Shown here: piece after piece, positions 42,433 to 50,650 of the stretch | Numbering within the stretch: the first letter of the stretch is position 1 | How the letters are laid out: every line of letters starts with the position of its first letter | Source: Roseateles subflavus | Lineage (GTDB): Bacteria > Pseudomonadota > Gammaproteobacteria > Burkholderiales > Burkholderiaceae_C | Length of the DNA stretch: 64,000 nt | Direction of reading: 5' to 3' | Assembly (NCBI RefSeq): GCF_030285365.1 | Contig: NZ_JASVDS010000008.1 | Span: 62,001-126,000 of the forward strand | Made by a program: the position numbers and the translations under genes | The notes under the pieces: model-generated | Seen by the model: only the letters and a program-made list of their open reading frames with translations | What the model was told of the DNA's origin: nothing | Databases searched by the model: none

Positions 42433-42972
42433 CTAGCGCTGCGTTGGTCGGAGCACGACGGTTGCGGTGCTGGTGATGTAGGCATTCTTCTCTGGGACGG
42501 TCGATTGAAGGACCTCCCCGGTGGGAAGCCGCGAGCCCACGGGAACGAATGCGGTGATCGGTCGCTGGCCGGATATGCCGCCGGTGGAGACTTCGACGCC
42601 TCGGGCTTGCACGGCACTGACATGCCAGGCCTTGCCTGTGTTGGTGCTGTCGTCGTTCGTGTGCGGGCGGAGGACGACCCACGTCAGCAGCAGGGCGACT
42701 TGGGCGGCCAAAGCACTCGCGACAAGAAGAGTCAGCGTGGTGCGGTGCCGTTTTTGCTCGGCGCGCATGAGGTCGGTCGGACCCACCGATGCGGCCACGA
42801 AGCTGACGTCGTTGCGCATCCAGTTCGGAGGCAAGGGCTCGGCGTTGAAGCCGCGCAACGTGACGGCCTCTGCGCCATGCAGGGCCACAGCGATGTCCTG
42901 TGGCGTTCCCAATGCGACGGCATTCGGCCTCGTGACTGGCATTGGATTGTGGGGGGCTGGCGTTGAAAGCAT
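42433..42972 (-). CDS. Single-pass membrane protein with a DotF-like C-terminal domain
   Basis: 179 aa from ATG 42972. Cytoplasmic N-terminus, TM helix at ~90-110 (LLVASALAAQVALLLTWVVL), and a C-terminal domain (AWHVSAVQARGVEVSTG..., FVPVGSRLPTGEVLQSTVPEKNAYITSTATVVL) like the end of the protein at 41090-41848. The -10 TATTAT is only 9 bases before the ATG, so the transcript may be leaderless. Heads a run of minus-strand genes to DnaG. Confidence 0.55.
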   Translation of the reverse strand: MLSTPAPHNPMPVTRPNAVALGTPQDIAVALHGAEAVTLRGFNAEPLPPNWMRNDVSFVAASVGPTDLMRAEQKRHRTTLTLLVASALAAQVALLLTWVVLRPHTNDDSTNTGKAWHVSAVQARGVEVSTGGISGQRPITAFVPVGSRLPTGEVLQSTVPEKNAYITSTATVVLRPTQR

Positions 42973-42995
42973 TGCGTAGAGATAATACAACGCGA
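42972..42995 (-). promoter_or_regulatory. Dyad variant over the start of the 42433-42972 gene
   Basis: TTGC at 42972-42975 and GCGA at 42992-42995, 16 bases apart, with TATTAT between them on the minus strand. An outlier of the dyad family by two bases. Confidence 0.4.
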
Positions 42996-43071
42996 AACGT
43001 AATAAGCAACCAGGAGTTGCGAGTGCCCCGGATCTCGATTGGGGCTCAAGCGTCGAGGAGTCCTGAAATCC

Positions 43072-43383
43072 ATGAGCAAGTCGCTACTGATGCGCGTTCT
43101 GAAGCGACACCTCCCGGCACGCCATCCATCTGAGCTGACGGCACTGGCCGAGTCGATCTTCGACGCCTTCACCGAGGAGTTGGCGGTCACGGGGAAGCTG
43201 AACCTGCCGGGCACGGGTTCGCTGCGCGTGAAGCGCAGGGCTGCCCGGCATGGCCGAAGTCCATCATCGGGAGCAGTGATCTTCATCCCCGAAAAGCTGG
43301 TGGTCCGGTTTGCGCCGGCGGGGCGTTTGACCCGGGTCCTGCAGGTGGTTGCCGAGAAATGCCAGGTCGATGAGGATGATTAG
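43072..43383 (+). CDS. HU/IHF-family DNA-binding protein
   Basis: 103 aa from ATG 43072 (GAGGAG upstream). Layout of HU/IHF: helical N-terminus (LTALAESIFDAFTEELAVTGKLNLPGTGSLRVKRRAARHGRSPSSGAVIFIP) with the GxG-F/L-V-R-AR-GR-P-TG core and a C-terminal helix. Usual length is ~90 aa. It bends DNA and could act at the origin, at the recombinase site or at the dyads. Head of a plus-strand set. Confidence 0.78.
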   Translation: MSKSLLMRVLKRHLPARHPSELTALAESIFDAFTEELAVTGKLNLPGTGSLRVKRRAARHGRSPSSGAVIFIPEKLVVRFAPAGRLTRVLQVVAEKCQVDEDD

Positions 43384-43385
43384 CA

Positions 43386-43407
43386 TTGCACAGTTATATT
43401 GTTCCAA
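43386..43407 (+). promoter_or_regulatory. TTGC-N14-CCAA dyad-like site
   Basis: TTGC at 43386-43389 and CCAA at 43404-43407, with TATATT (43395-43400) between. Three of four bases match the right arm. Upstream of the gene at 43436. Confidence 0.35.
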
Positions 43408-43435
43408 TACGAATAGAGGCCTAGAATGGCGCGAA

Positions 43436-43972
43436 ATGGCTCAATATCTGCCATCTGTCACACCCTGGCCTTGCTTCACCATGCTCCACGACACGCCGCT
43501 TGATTCCATGCCTTTGGCGCAGATCTCGCCCGAGGTGTTTGCCAACTACGCCATCGTGCTGGGCGTGGCGCCGAACGCTGATCCGGCCTCGCCGAGGCGC
43601 ATCGTGGTTCCGCCGCAGGAATCCGAGGCCCTGGGTGATCTGCGTGACGAGCTGGCGCGTGTGGCGCGCAACTTCACCCGCGCCCCAGGCCGCCTGTTGG
43701 CATCCGTCGAGGACATCGAAACTCGGTTGTTCATGGGCCTGATGTCTCGTGAGATGGCTGGCGACGCCTTCTACAACCGCTTGCCGGGCGGCAAGCCGAT
43801 GGTGATTGCGCGGATCGACGTGATCGATGCGCATGGCCGCACTGCAGTAGCGCAGGCCATGCATCGGCTGGAGGTTGAAGCGGCTGTGCAGCGAGGAGAG
43901 GAAGTGCCGGAGGCAACCCTGGCGTTCTACCGCGCGGCGCCGGCGCATCGCAATCAGCCGCGGGCAGGTTGA
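43436..43972 (+). CDS. Unknown protein upstream of dotA (1)
   Basis: 178 aa from ATG 43436; 43481 is an alternative. Contains LAQISPEVFANYAIVLGVAP, IVVPPQESEALGDLRDELARVARNFT and a helix-rich end. No signal peptide. Stop overlaps the next ATG region (TGACATG). Not recognised. Confidence 0.6.
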   Translation: MAQYLPSVTPWPCFTMLHDTPLDSMPLAQISPEVFANYAIVLGVAPNADPASPRRIVVPPQESEALGDLRDELARVARNFTRAPGRLLASVEDIETRLFMGLMSREMAGDAFYNRLPGGKPMVIARIDVIDAHGRTAVAQAMHRLEVEAAVQRGEEVPEATLAFYRAAPAHRNQPRAG

Positions 43973-43973
43973 C

Positions 43974-44513
43974 ATGACCCCTGCCCAGCAATTTCACCTG
44001 AAGCACCCGCTGGCTCGCTTCGTCGAAGGATTGCCCGACCTGGTCGGGCGTCGTCGTTTTCAGGACATGGAGTTCGCGGCCCTGAATCTCGCCACTGCAA
44101 TCACCGCGGTCCGGTCGCGCCGGACCGAATCGACAGGCCTGGTCAGCGTCAGCCTGCACGAGTTCACGCAAGTCGCAGCCACGGCATTCGAGGTTGCGGC
44201 GGGGATGGAAGGACTCAGTCTTGAGCCAGATGCCAATGTGGCTGGTCATCCTGGTGCCAACGCCCTGGTCCAGCTGGAGTGGATGTTCGCGACCGATGCG
44301 GAGAAGCTCGAGGATGGGGACCTACTGCCCAAGTCCTTCATGGGCGGCTATGAGGTGCGTGTACTTGAAGTCATTCGGGCGCTGCAGGCCGGCCTGCAGA
44401 TTGATGAGGCCTGGCGCCTCCCTACCGACCCACTGAAGCTCTTCGCCATCGAGCCGTCTGTGCTCACCGACCTGGGCGCGCACGTACCGCCTGCTCGTCT
44501 GCGGCCTGCTTGA
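43974..44513 (+). CDS. Unknown protein upstream of dotA (2)
   Basis: 179 aa from ATG 43974, one base after the previous stop. Helical, acidic sequence (LHEFTQVAATAFEVAAGMEGLSLEPDANVAGHPG; LVQLEWMFATDAEKLEDGD). No membrane segment. Between the gene above and dotA; probably a small T4BSS accessory. Not recognised. Confidence 0.6.
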   Translation: MTPAQQFHLKHPLARFVEGLPDLVGRRRFQDMEFAALNLATAITAVRSRRTESTGLVSVSLHEFTQVAATAFEVAAGMEGLSLEPDANVAGHPGANALVQLEWMFATDAEKLEDGDLLPKSFMGGYEVRVLEVIRALQAGLQIDEAWRLPTDPLKLFAIEPSVLTDLGAHVPPARLRPA

Positions 44514-44537
44514 GGCTGTAGATACCGGAGACTGTCC

Positions 44538-46886
44538 ATGATGCATCCACGTCAAGCCCTCCCGATCTTCATCACAAAGCGCTCGCTTCAAAGCGGGCCG
44601 AGCTGGTTCGGTTGGCTGGTCTGCAATCTCGGCTTCCTTGTCGGCCTGGCCTTGTGGACCAGTGTTGCGCACGCTCAGGGCGGTAGCCCAATCACGCCTG
44701 ATCAGCTGATGCATGCCGCGAACAACGGCGGGAACGACGCATCGATCAAGATTTTCACTGGCGCTCTGGGCAGCTTTTTCACGAACCCGCTCTCGACCGT
44801 CGGCGGTTCGAGCACGGTGCTGGGCTCCATGTTCGTGATCTTCAATGGGGCCATCTTCTGCATCTCGGTGTTGTGGGGCTCCTATGGCGTCGGCCGTGGC
44901 ATCTTGACATCGGCCCATGAGGGCCAGGTCCTGGGCCAGCGCATGAGCGCCGTCTGGATGCCAATCAGGATGGTCACCGGACTGGTCGGGTCTGTTCCCA
45001 TTTTCGGTGGCTACAACGGTTTCCAGGTCCTCGTCGTGCTGAGCGCGACGATGGGCATCGGCATGGCGAACATGATGTGGTCTGGAGCTATCGCCGCCGC
45101 GAGCCAATTTCAGGGAGTCGTTTCTCCCGTCGTGGCCACCAACCCTAAGGGCGTCTCGATGCGCGAGGCAGCCTACGGGATTTTCCAGACCGAGGTCTGC
45201 CGGCAGGCCGTCGACAAGCAGCAGCAGGACGCCGATGTGGTCTCGCTGCTCGACAGGCAGGTGCAGCGGCACGTGTACGGCTCGCTGGTCGACTTCCAGT
45301 TCGGGAGCGCCTACTACCCGGCCCGTTGCGGTGGGGTGGCAATCCTCCCCGTGGGTTCGGGGCGCTCGTCCAGCAGCGCCTTCGGCTTCCGAGTTGCATC
45401 CGTCGACTACGAAGCTGTTACAGAGCAAGTCAGGGGGGCCTACGTCTCCAAGTTCCCAGCTTTTCAGACCAAGGTATCGCAGCTGGCGACGGCGTGGATC
45501 AAGGCGCGCGAGGCAGCGCTTCAATCGGGCGAAGACGTGCCGCCGGTGCCGTCGGAGGAGTTGGAGGCAGCGTCGACGGCCTTCGCGACCTCGATGTCGA
45601 GTGATATGTCGAACGCGACGTCCCAGACCCGCAGTGCGATCACGGAAAGCGCGATGCAGACCATGCGTGCTGAAGGCTGGTCTTCGGCGGGTGCGTGGTT
45701 TGCTACCTTCGCTGAAGCAAACTCGGCCCTGAACGACGCGGTCCATGCCTTCGCCGTCCAGGTATTGGATCCACAGGAGGGTACCTTTGATCGCAACGGC
45801 CAGGTAGCCGATGCACTCAAGGCGGTTCGCCAGGGGATCAGAAAGCAGGCAGATCAGAGCGCGGCTTCCTCCACCCCGCAAAATGATGAGGGAGGCAGCT
45901 TTGCGCCAATCAAGAAGTGGATCGCCACGAAGCTTGGCTGGGAGACCCCGACCGGCAACTGGTCCATGGGTCAGGCCATCCTCATGAACAGTAGCTTTGG
46001 ACTCGGCGTGGGGGCCTCGGACGGGGCTGTCAATCCGGTCATCATGTTCAAAAACATGGGCGACTACCTCATGGTGTTCGGAGAGGCGTGCTACGGAGCG
46101 GTGGCGGCCTTCAAGTTCTCTGGCGTTGGCAAGGCCGTAGAGGCCGTGGGTGACAGTTCATTGGCCAAATCGATCCCGGGTGTCAGCCAGGTGTCGAATG
46201 CGGCATCCCTCGTTTCTGGCCTGCTGAGCGTGCTGATGATGGTTGCGGGCACATTCCTGCTGATCGGCACGGTCATGTCGGTCTACATCCCGCTGGTGCC
46301 CTATCTGACATGGATGGGCGCACTGGTGCAGTACTTCGTAGTCGTGGTTGAAGGCTTGGTCGCGGCGGCCATTGGCGCCCTCTCTCACATGGAGGCTGAG
46401 GGTGAAGGCATGGGCCAGCGTACGGAGCGCTTCTACATCTTCCTGCTCAACGCACTTGCGCGTCCGGCCCTCATGCTGCTGGGCTTCTTCATGGCCTCGG
46501 CCTTGGTCGTGCTGGTTGGCGCATTCCAGTTCAAGATGTTTGCCAGCGCAATTGCCAATTCGCAGGGCAACTCGATCACGGGCCTGGTCAGCCTCGTGGC
46601 TTTGCTGATCATCTTTTTGATCTCCATGTGGACACTGATCCAGGCGCTCTTCAACATGATCCATCTGCTGCCTGACCAGGTGCTTGGCTACATGGGCGCG
46701 GGCCACACGAGCGAGCTGGGCCGCGACCAGGAAGGCAAGATCCACGGCATGTTCGTTAACTTCTCGCGTGGCGCTAGTGCTGCGATGGGTGGGATTTTCG
46801 GTGGTGGTAAGCCCCCCGCCGGGAAGGACAAGTCGAAAGGCGGCGGCGGGGGCAAGAAGGGCGCGCCGAGGGATACTCCCGCCTGA
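44538..46886 (+). CDS. dotA: DotA/TraY-type polytopic membrane protein
   Basis: 782 aa. A signal-like helix ends WTSVAHAQ, followed by membrane helices at the start (VLGSMFVIFNGAIFCISVLWGSYGVG; GFQVLVVLSATMGIGMANMMWSG), a long periplasmic loop (~200-410), and more helices (LVSGLLSVLMMVAGTFLLIGTVMSVYIPLVP; ALARPALMLLGFFMASALVVLVGAFQF; GLVSLVALLIIFLISMWTLIQALF). The family is DotA/TraY, a central inner-membrane part of the Dot/IncI transporter. C-terminal Gly/Lys-rich tail. Length is within the usual 700-1050. Confidence 0.88.
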   Translation: MMHPRQALPIFITKRSLQSGPSWFGWLVCNLGFLVGLALWTSVAHAQGGSPITPDQLMHAANNGGNDASIKIFTGALGSFFTNPLSTVGGSSTVLGSMFVIFNGAIFCISVLWGSYGVGRGILTSAHEGQVLGQRMSAVWMPIRMVTGLVGSVPIFGGYNGFQVLVVLSATMGIGMANMMWSGAIAAASQFQGVVSPVVATNPKGVSMREAAYGIFQTEVCRQAVDKQQQDADVVSLLDRQVQRHVYGSLVDFQFGSAYYPARCGGVAILPVGSGRSSSSAFGFRVASVDYEAVTEQVRGAYVSKFPAFQTKVSQLATAWIKAREAALQSGEDVPPVPSEELEAASTAFATSMSSDMSNATSQTRSAITESAMQTMRAEGWSSAGAWFATFAEANSALNDAVHAFAVQVLDPQEGTFDRNGQVADALKAVRQGIRKQADQSAASSTPQNDEGGSFAPIKKWIATKLGWETPTGNWSMGQAILMNSSFGLGVGASDGAVNPVIMFKNMGDYLMVFGEACYGAVAAFKFSGVGKAVEAVGDSSLAKSIPGVSQVSNAASLVSGLLSVLMMVAGTFLLIGTVMSVYIPLVPYLTWMGALVQYFVVVVEGLVAAAIGALSHMEAEGEGMGQRTERFYIFLLNALARPALMLLGFFMASALVVLVGAFQFKMFASAIANSQGNSITGLVSLVALLIIFLISMWTLIQALFNMIHLLPDQVLGYMGAGHTSELGRDQEGKIHGMFVNFSRGASAAMGGIFGGGKPPAGKDKSKGGGGGKKGAPRDTPA

Positions 46887-46931
46887 TCAGCTTGACTTCC
46901 TCTGACCCTTCCTGTTCCCGGAGTGCCGTAG

Positions 46932-47795
46932 ATGTTCAATGCACAGCAAGAGTTTGACTGGATGCTGTTCGACTTCGAACGCAATCTGCAAGGTGAGCGT
47001 CACGCCAACGAAGTTCAGTCGCTCGAGGAACAACTGGAGTCTGCCCGTGCTTCCTTGCGGCGCGCAGGGCTGAAGTGCGGCCGACTGCAAGCCTTGCTGA
47101 GCGTGATCGAGAAGACCCTGAGCAGCTATGAGCCGCGGCACCCCATCCTGAACGATGAGCGCCTGCGCGATGCGGTGTGCGAAAAGGGAATGGACGCCTT
47201 TCAGTCCGGCGCGACGTTGCGCCAGGTGGCGCAATTGGCTGGCGGTCTGGCGGTGCCCGGTGTCGAGGGTGGTGTTTCCTTCGCTGCGCTGGCCAAGGCG
47301 CTGGTCGCAGCCAATGCGCAGGTGACAGAGCTGAAGTCGAACCATGCCCAATTGGAGGGCCGCTACAAGGGGCTGCTCGAGGACACGGTGCGGCACCGAG
47401 CCCAGCGTGCGGCCTTCCGGGCAGAGTTGGGGCGCGTGGCCCCTAACAACCCACTGGTGCAGGACGCGGGCCTTCGCCAGCGGGTGTCGGACGCCGGACT
47501 CTCCGCCTGGGCCTACACGGCCGCGCTGCCAGACCAGAGATGGAAGGCCGTCGACCTGGCCGGTGCGACCTTCATGTTGACCTACAAGCCCGCGTCCCAT
47601 GGTGCCAGCGGCCTCGCTGGCGCGTCTCAAGGTACGTCGGGCTCTTTCGATGGCGGCGCTGGCGTCGACGATGAGGTGGTGCCTGACGACGGGGGGCATC
47701 CCCTGGACCACGGGCAGGATGATTGGGTGCCCGATGGTCCCGAGGAACTGGTCTCTGTGTCTCCGCTAGGTGGCCCTGACGATCAACAAGTGTGA
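46932..47795 (+). CDS. Unknown coiled-coil protein downstream of dotA
   Basis: 287 aa. N-terminal coiled coil (residues ~25-65: SLEEQLESARASLRRAG...), a helical middle (AALAKALVAANAQVTELKSNHAQLEGRYKGLLED) and an acidic C-terminal tail (DDEVVPDDGGHPLDHGQDDW). No membrane helix. Convergent with the Fic gene, 12 bases between. Not recognised. Confidence 0.6.
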   Translation: MFNAQQEFDWMLFDFERNLQGERHANEVQSLEEQLESARASLRRAGLKCGRLQALLSVIEKTLSSYEPRHPILNDERLRDAVCEKGMDAFQSGATLRQVAQLAGGLAVPGVEGGVSFAALAKALVAANAQVTELKSNHAQLEGRYKGLLEDTVRHRAQRAAFRAELGRVAPNNPLVQDAGLRQRVSDAGLSAWAYTAALPDQRWKAVDLAGATFMLTYKPASHGASGLAGASQGTSGSFDGGAGVDDEVVPDDGGHPLDHGQDDWVPDGPEELVSVSPLGGPDDQQV

Positions 47796-47807
47796 TCGCC
47801 GCTACGT

Positions 47808-49181
47808 TCAGCGCGAGGGCATGCGCTCGGTCTGCTCGGTGAAGGCCATGCGCTCCAGGTGGGCGTGCACGTCATCTGCCGAGACCCCAAAGCGCGCTGC
47901 GCCAAATGGATTGCTGTAGATGGCGCGCACCTGGTCCTCCACGTAGGCCTTGAACTCGACCACCCGATCTTGATCGACCCCTTCGGGCACGAGGTCCTCG
48001 TCGCTGATGATCAGGGCCTTCACGGCCGCGCGGACTTCCTGCCTGTAGTCGACAGCGATGCGTGACGGCTCGCGATCCTTGCGCATCAGCTCGAAGCGCT
48101 CGCAGCTGCGCAGGTAGCCCTCGACGAAGACCTTTGACAGCAGGGCCGGCTCATTGAACTCGTAGACGGCCAGGATGCCGTCGGTGTAGGCGTGGTAGTC
48201 CACGTCCATCCAGCTCATAGGCGTCACGCCGGCGCGCAACAATGGGATGTTGCAGGCCACGCGAGCGGTGCGCTTGTTGCAGTCCACAAAGGGCTGCAGA
48301 TAGGGCAGGTGCACGTTCAGGAAGAAGGCCTGCTCAAAAGGGTTTTCGATCGCACCAGCCTTGGCCAGGATGGCCTGGAAGAGAGAGGCAATCTGCGAGG
48401 GAGAACGCGGGGGAATGTAGGCCGACCGGCCGATCTCCACGGGCGAGAGCCGCAGGGCGCCAGAGTCGCGCGGATCCTTCAGCAAGTCGGACGAGAGTAG
48501 TGCGTGCAGGGTTCGGATGTCCGATTCGCGCGTGCTGATCGCATGGCCGGTGGCGATCGAGCTGGCGCAGGCGTTGTCAATGATGTACTGGATCGCATCG
48601 CGGTGATTCAGGATCATCACCTTGTCGGTGTGGCTGGCCCCCTGCTTGCTCACCTGGTGCTCGATCAGATCCACCGTGCAGGCGTGATCGTAGGTGTTGC
48701 CCTCCAGTCGTGAGCTGGAGAACGTCAGGTCGTACAGGAAGGACTTCACGTCGCGTTCGCCCAGTCGGCTGAGCGGTGCGCTGCCGACGGGACAGCGTGC
48801 CGCCAAGCACTCCCGCTGCCGCTCGTCGAGGTAGAAGGTCTCGTTGGGCTTGTAGCTTTCGAGAAACGATTCCTGGTAGACCGCCTTGGGACGTGATGTA
48901 TGGGGCAGCTTCAGCTGCGCCTCGACGTGGGCCTGCCGAGCGAGGCCCGAGGCGTTGTAGCGCGTGCGGTTGCCTTCGCCGGTCTTCTGGATCAGGCCCA
49001 GCGACAACGCGCGGTTGATCCACCGAAGGACGGTGATGGGCGCGGAGTCGAAGTGGATTCCTCGGGCCCGGGCGTCTTCAGCCAGCATTTCCATGACCTG
49101 GCCGCGACTGCACCCGGGGCTGGACAGGATGGCATGTGCCGCGCGGGCAGCCATTTCATCGACGTTGTGGTGGGCATGCAT
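47808..49181 (-). CDS. Fic-family protein lacking the motif histidine
   Basis: 457 aa from ATG 49181. N-terminal winged-helix-like part (SRGQVMEMLAEDARARGIHFDSAPITVLRWINRALSLGLIQKTG), then inhibitory-type helix SSSRLEGN (155-162), and the Fic motif as QPFVDCNKRTAR (296-307). The usual HPFxDGNGRxxR His and first Gly are Gln and Cys. Variants of this kind (YLQPFxDxNKR) exist, so the family is real; AMP transfer may be altered or absent. Divergent from a small membrane gene via a dyad at 49217-49238. Possible toxin or transcription control role. Confidence 0.75.
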   Translation of the reverse strand: MHAHHNVDEMAARAAHAILSSPGCSRGQVMEMLAEDARARGIHFDSAPITVLRWINRALSLGLIQKTGEGNRTRYNASGLARQAHVEAQLKLPHTSRPKAVYQESFLESYKPNETFYLDERQRECLAARCPVGSAPLSRLGERDVKSFLYDLTFSSSRLEGNTYDHACTVDLIEHQVSKQGASHTDKVMILNHRDAIQYIIDNACASSIATGHAISTRESDIRTLHALLSSDLLKDPRDSGALRLSPVEIGRSAYIPPRSPSQIASLFQAILAKAGAIENPFEQAFFLNVHLPYLQPFVDCNKRTARVACNIPLLRAGVTPMSWMDVDYHAYTDGILAVYEFNEPALLSKVFVEGYLRSCERFELMRKDREPSRIAVDYRQEVRAAVKALIISDEDLVPEGVDQDRVVEFKAYVEDQVRAIYSNPFGAARFGVSADDVHAHLERMAFTEQTERMPSR

Positions 49182-49216
49182 GCTTGATTTCAGTCTCGCG
49201 TGACAATAGGATGATT

Positions 49217-49238
49217 TTGCATCACTATAATCATGCAA
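49217..49238. promoter_or_regulatory. TTGC-N14-GCAA dyad between fic and the 49273 gene
   Basis: TTGC (49217-49220) and GCAA (49235-49238), with TATAAT (49226-49231) on plus between the arms. One of the best members of the family; on minus TATAGT is also present, so it may cover both promoters. Confidence 0.65.
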
Positions 49239-49272
49239 CACTAAATACGGCACATTGAACTAGGAGATGCTG

Positions 49273-49512
49273 ATGACGGCAGGCGTCGAACCTGAATTCC
49301 ATCCCATTGCCGAAGGAGCATGGCTCAATCGTGCGCTCGGATGGCTCGCTGTTGCCGTTGTGGCGATCGCGGTCTGCTGGTCGCCTGATTCCGTGGTGCT
49401 GGACCTCATGTCCACCTCGGCACGCAAGGTCTTCGAAGGACCCAGGGCGCTGGTGGTGAATGCTGTCGCAGGGTGCGCTGCACAACGCCGGAGCCGAGGT
49501 GAGGACGACTAG
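49273..49512 (+). CDS. Small single-helix membrane protein
   Basis: 79 aa from ATG 49273 (AGGAG 6 bases upstream; ATG 49267 lies too close to it). One hydrophobic stretch LGWLAVAVVAIAVCW at ~21-35. Divergent from fic, upstream of a possible T4BSS gene. Not recognised. Confidence 0.55.
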   Translation: MTAGVEPEFHPIAEGAWLNRALGWLAVAVVAIAVCWSPDSVVLDLMSTSARKVFEGPRALVVNAVAGCAAQRRSRGEDD

Positions 49513-49561
49513 GCCTGCAGAACCACCGCCATGGAATCTCAGCGAAATGGCGGAAATCGTG

Positions 49562-49583
49562 ATGCACAAATATCATCATGCAC
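49562..49583 (+). promoter_or_regulatory. ATGC-N14-GCAC dyad upstream of the 49590 gene
   Basis: ATGC (49562-49565) and GCAC (49580-49583) with TATCAT (49571-49576) between. It can also be read as a direct repeat ATGCACAA spaced by 16. Ends 6 bases before ATG 49590. Confidence 0.55.
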
Positions 49584-49589
49584 AAGTAA

Positions 49590-50042
49590 ATGGAGCGGCC
49601 GTGCATGTCGGCCGGACCGCGCAAGCTCATGAAATTCCCCCGCTTCGGATCCCGCCTTGCTGCCTTGCTGTTCGGCTCGGGTGAAGCCGCGTCTGCGGCG
49701 CCCATACCGGAGGCAGAGCAGCCCAACGCCGAGCTGCTCGAACGGCGTCTCGCCGACGCCTTATGCGGGCGGCTGAAAGACGCCAACCGGCAGGAGATTC
49801 ACGCGCTATGCACGTTCATGGAGCGCGAGGTGATGCCTCTGCTGGGGGGGGACTCGCTGCTGCGGGTGGCAGAGGTCATTGAGGCCAACGCGCCGGACGC
49901 CATTGAAAGCATCCCCTCTCTTCAACGCCACCAGAAGCATCTGCAGCGCGCAGAGCGCATGGCGAGCATCTTCGAGCGGGGGAATCTCCAGGCGTTGACC
50001 AAGGCTTTCGAAGAAGAGGCGCTGCGCGCCCAGGGCCAGTAA
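49590..50042 (+). CDS. Unknown small soluble protein
   Basis: 150 aa from ATG 49590; starts at 49605 or 49629 are equally possible. Helical, with LLERRLADALCGRLKDANRQEIHALCTFMEREVMPLLGGDSLLRVAEVIEANAP. The first ~25 residues are hydrophobic/basic (MKFPRFGSRLAALLFG). Precedes a two-helix membrane gene. Not recognised. Confidence 0.55.
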   Translation: MERPCMSAGPRKLMKFPRFGSRLAALLFGSGEAASAAPIPEAEQPNAELLERRLADALCGRLKDANRQEIHALCTFMEREVMPLLGGDSLLRVAEVIEANAPDAIESIPSLQRHQKHLQRAERMASIFERGNLQALTKAFEEEALRAQGQ

Positions 50043-50095
50043 GCGACGCGGCCATGGAGCAGCAGATGAGCAAGGTGAGAAGAGAGGGGATCTGA

Positions 50096-50617
50096 ATGGG
50101 AATGGTCAGTCGGATACTCCGGGGCTTCGGCCGGCTTCTTGCCTATCCGGTGATTCGCCCGATGGAAACCATCGTGGCCAGCAGCCGGCGGATCTCGTCC
50201 GACGTCCGCGACTACCGTGCGCTTCGCGCGCGCCGGCGGGCCGAGCAGGACGAAGCCTCGGTGCAGGAAGGCACAGACCTGGCCACGATGAGCGACCGGG
50301 ATCGCTTCGAGGCATTGGTGGTCATGAACGGCTGGACACCTTCAGAGCTGGAGCGCCAGCTGCTCGCAGTGCGCCGCACGAAGCTGATGGCGATCTGCGG
50401 CAGCGTGGCGGGCACGGTTCTGGCAATGGCCAGCATGTTCCTTGTCCCCGTCTGGATCCTCTTCGTCATTGCGCCCGCCGCGGCCCTCTTCGTGATCATG
50501 GGGCTGATCCGCACTCTCCAGTTCGGCCTGTTTCAGGCGCAGCTCGAGCAGCGCCGCCTGATGAAGTTCCACGTCTACCTGGGGCGCCAGGACCTGTTCA
50601 TGCACCTCTTCAGCTAG
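50096..50617 (+). CDS. Two-helix inner-membrane protein, possibly TraX-like
   Basis: 173 aa. Basic N-terminus, then two close transmembrane helices (LMAICGSVAGTVLAMASMFLVPVWILFVIAPAAALFVIMGLI, ~98-140) and a C-terminal part rich in Leu/Gln. Position between dotA-side genes and DotM recalls TraX of IncI, which is similar in size and layout; the match is by plan only. Confidence 0.5.
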   Translation: MGMVSRILRGFGRLLAYPVIRPMETIVASSRRISSDVRDYRALRARRRAEQDEASVQEGTDLATMSDRDRFEALVVMNGWTPSELERQLLAVRRTKLMAICGSVAGTVLAMASMFLVPVWILFVIAPAAALFVIMGLIRTLQFGLFQAQLEQRRLMKFHVYLGRQDLFMHLFS

Positions 50618-50650
50618 GGCCCAGCCTGCTGCCAAGTTCCTCGAAACCCC

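Noticed and set aside
37750-42990. Prophage fragment
   Set aside because: DnaG, HerA-like ATPase and unknown small proteins can suggest a phage, but no capsid, terminase or tail genes appear and T4BSS-like parts are interleaved.
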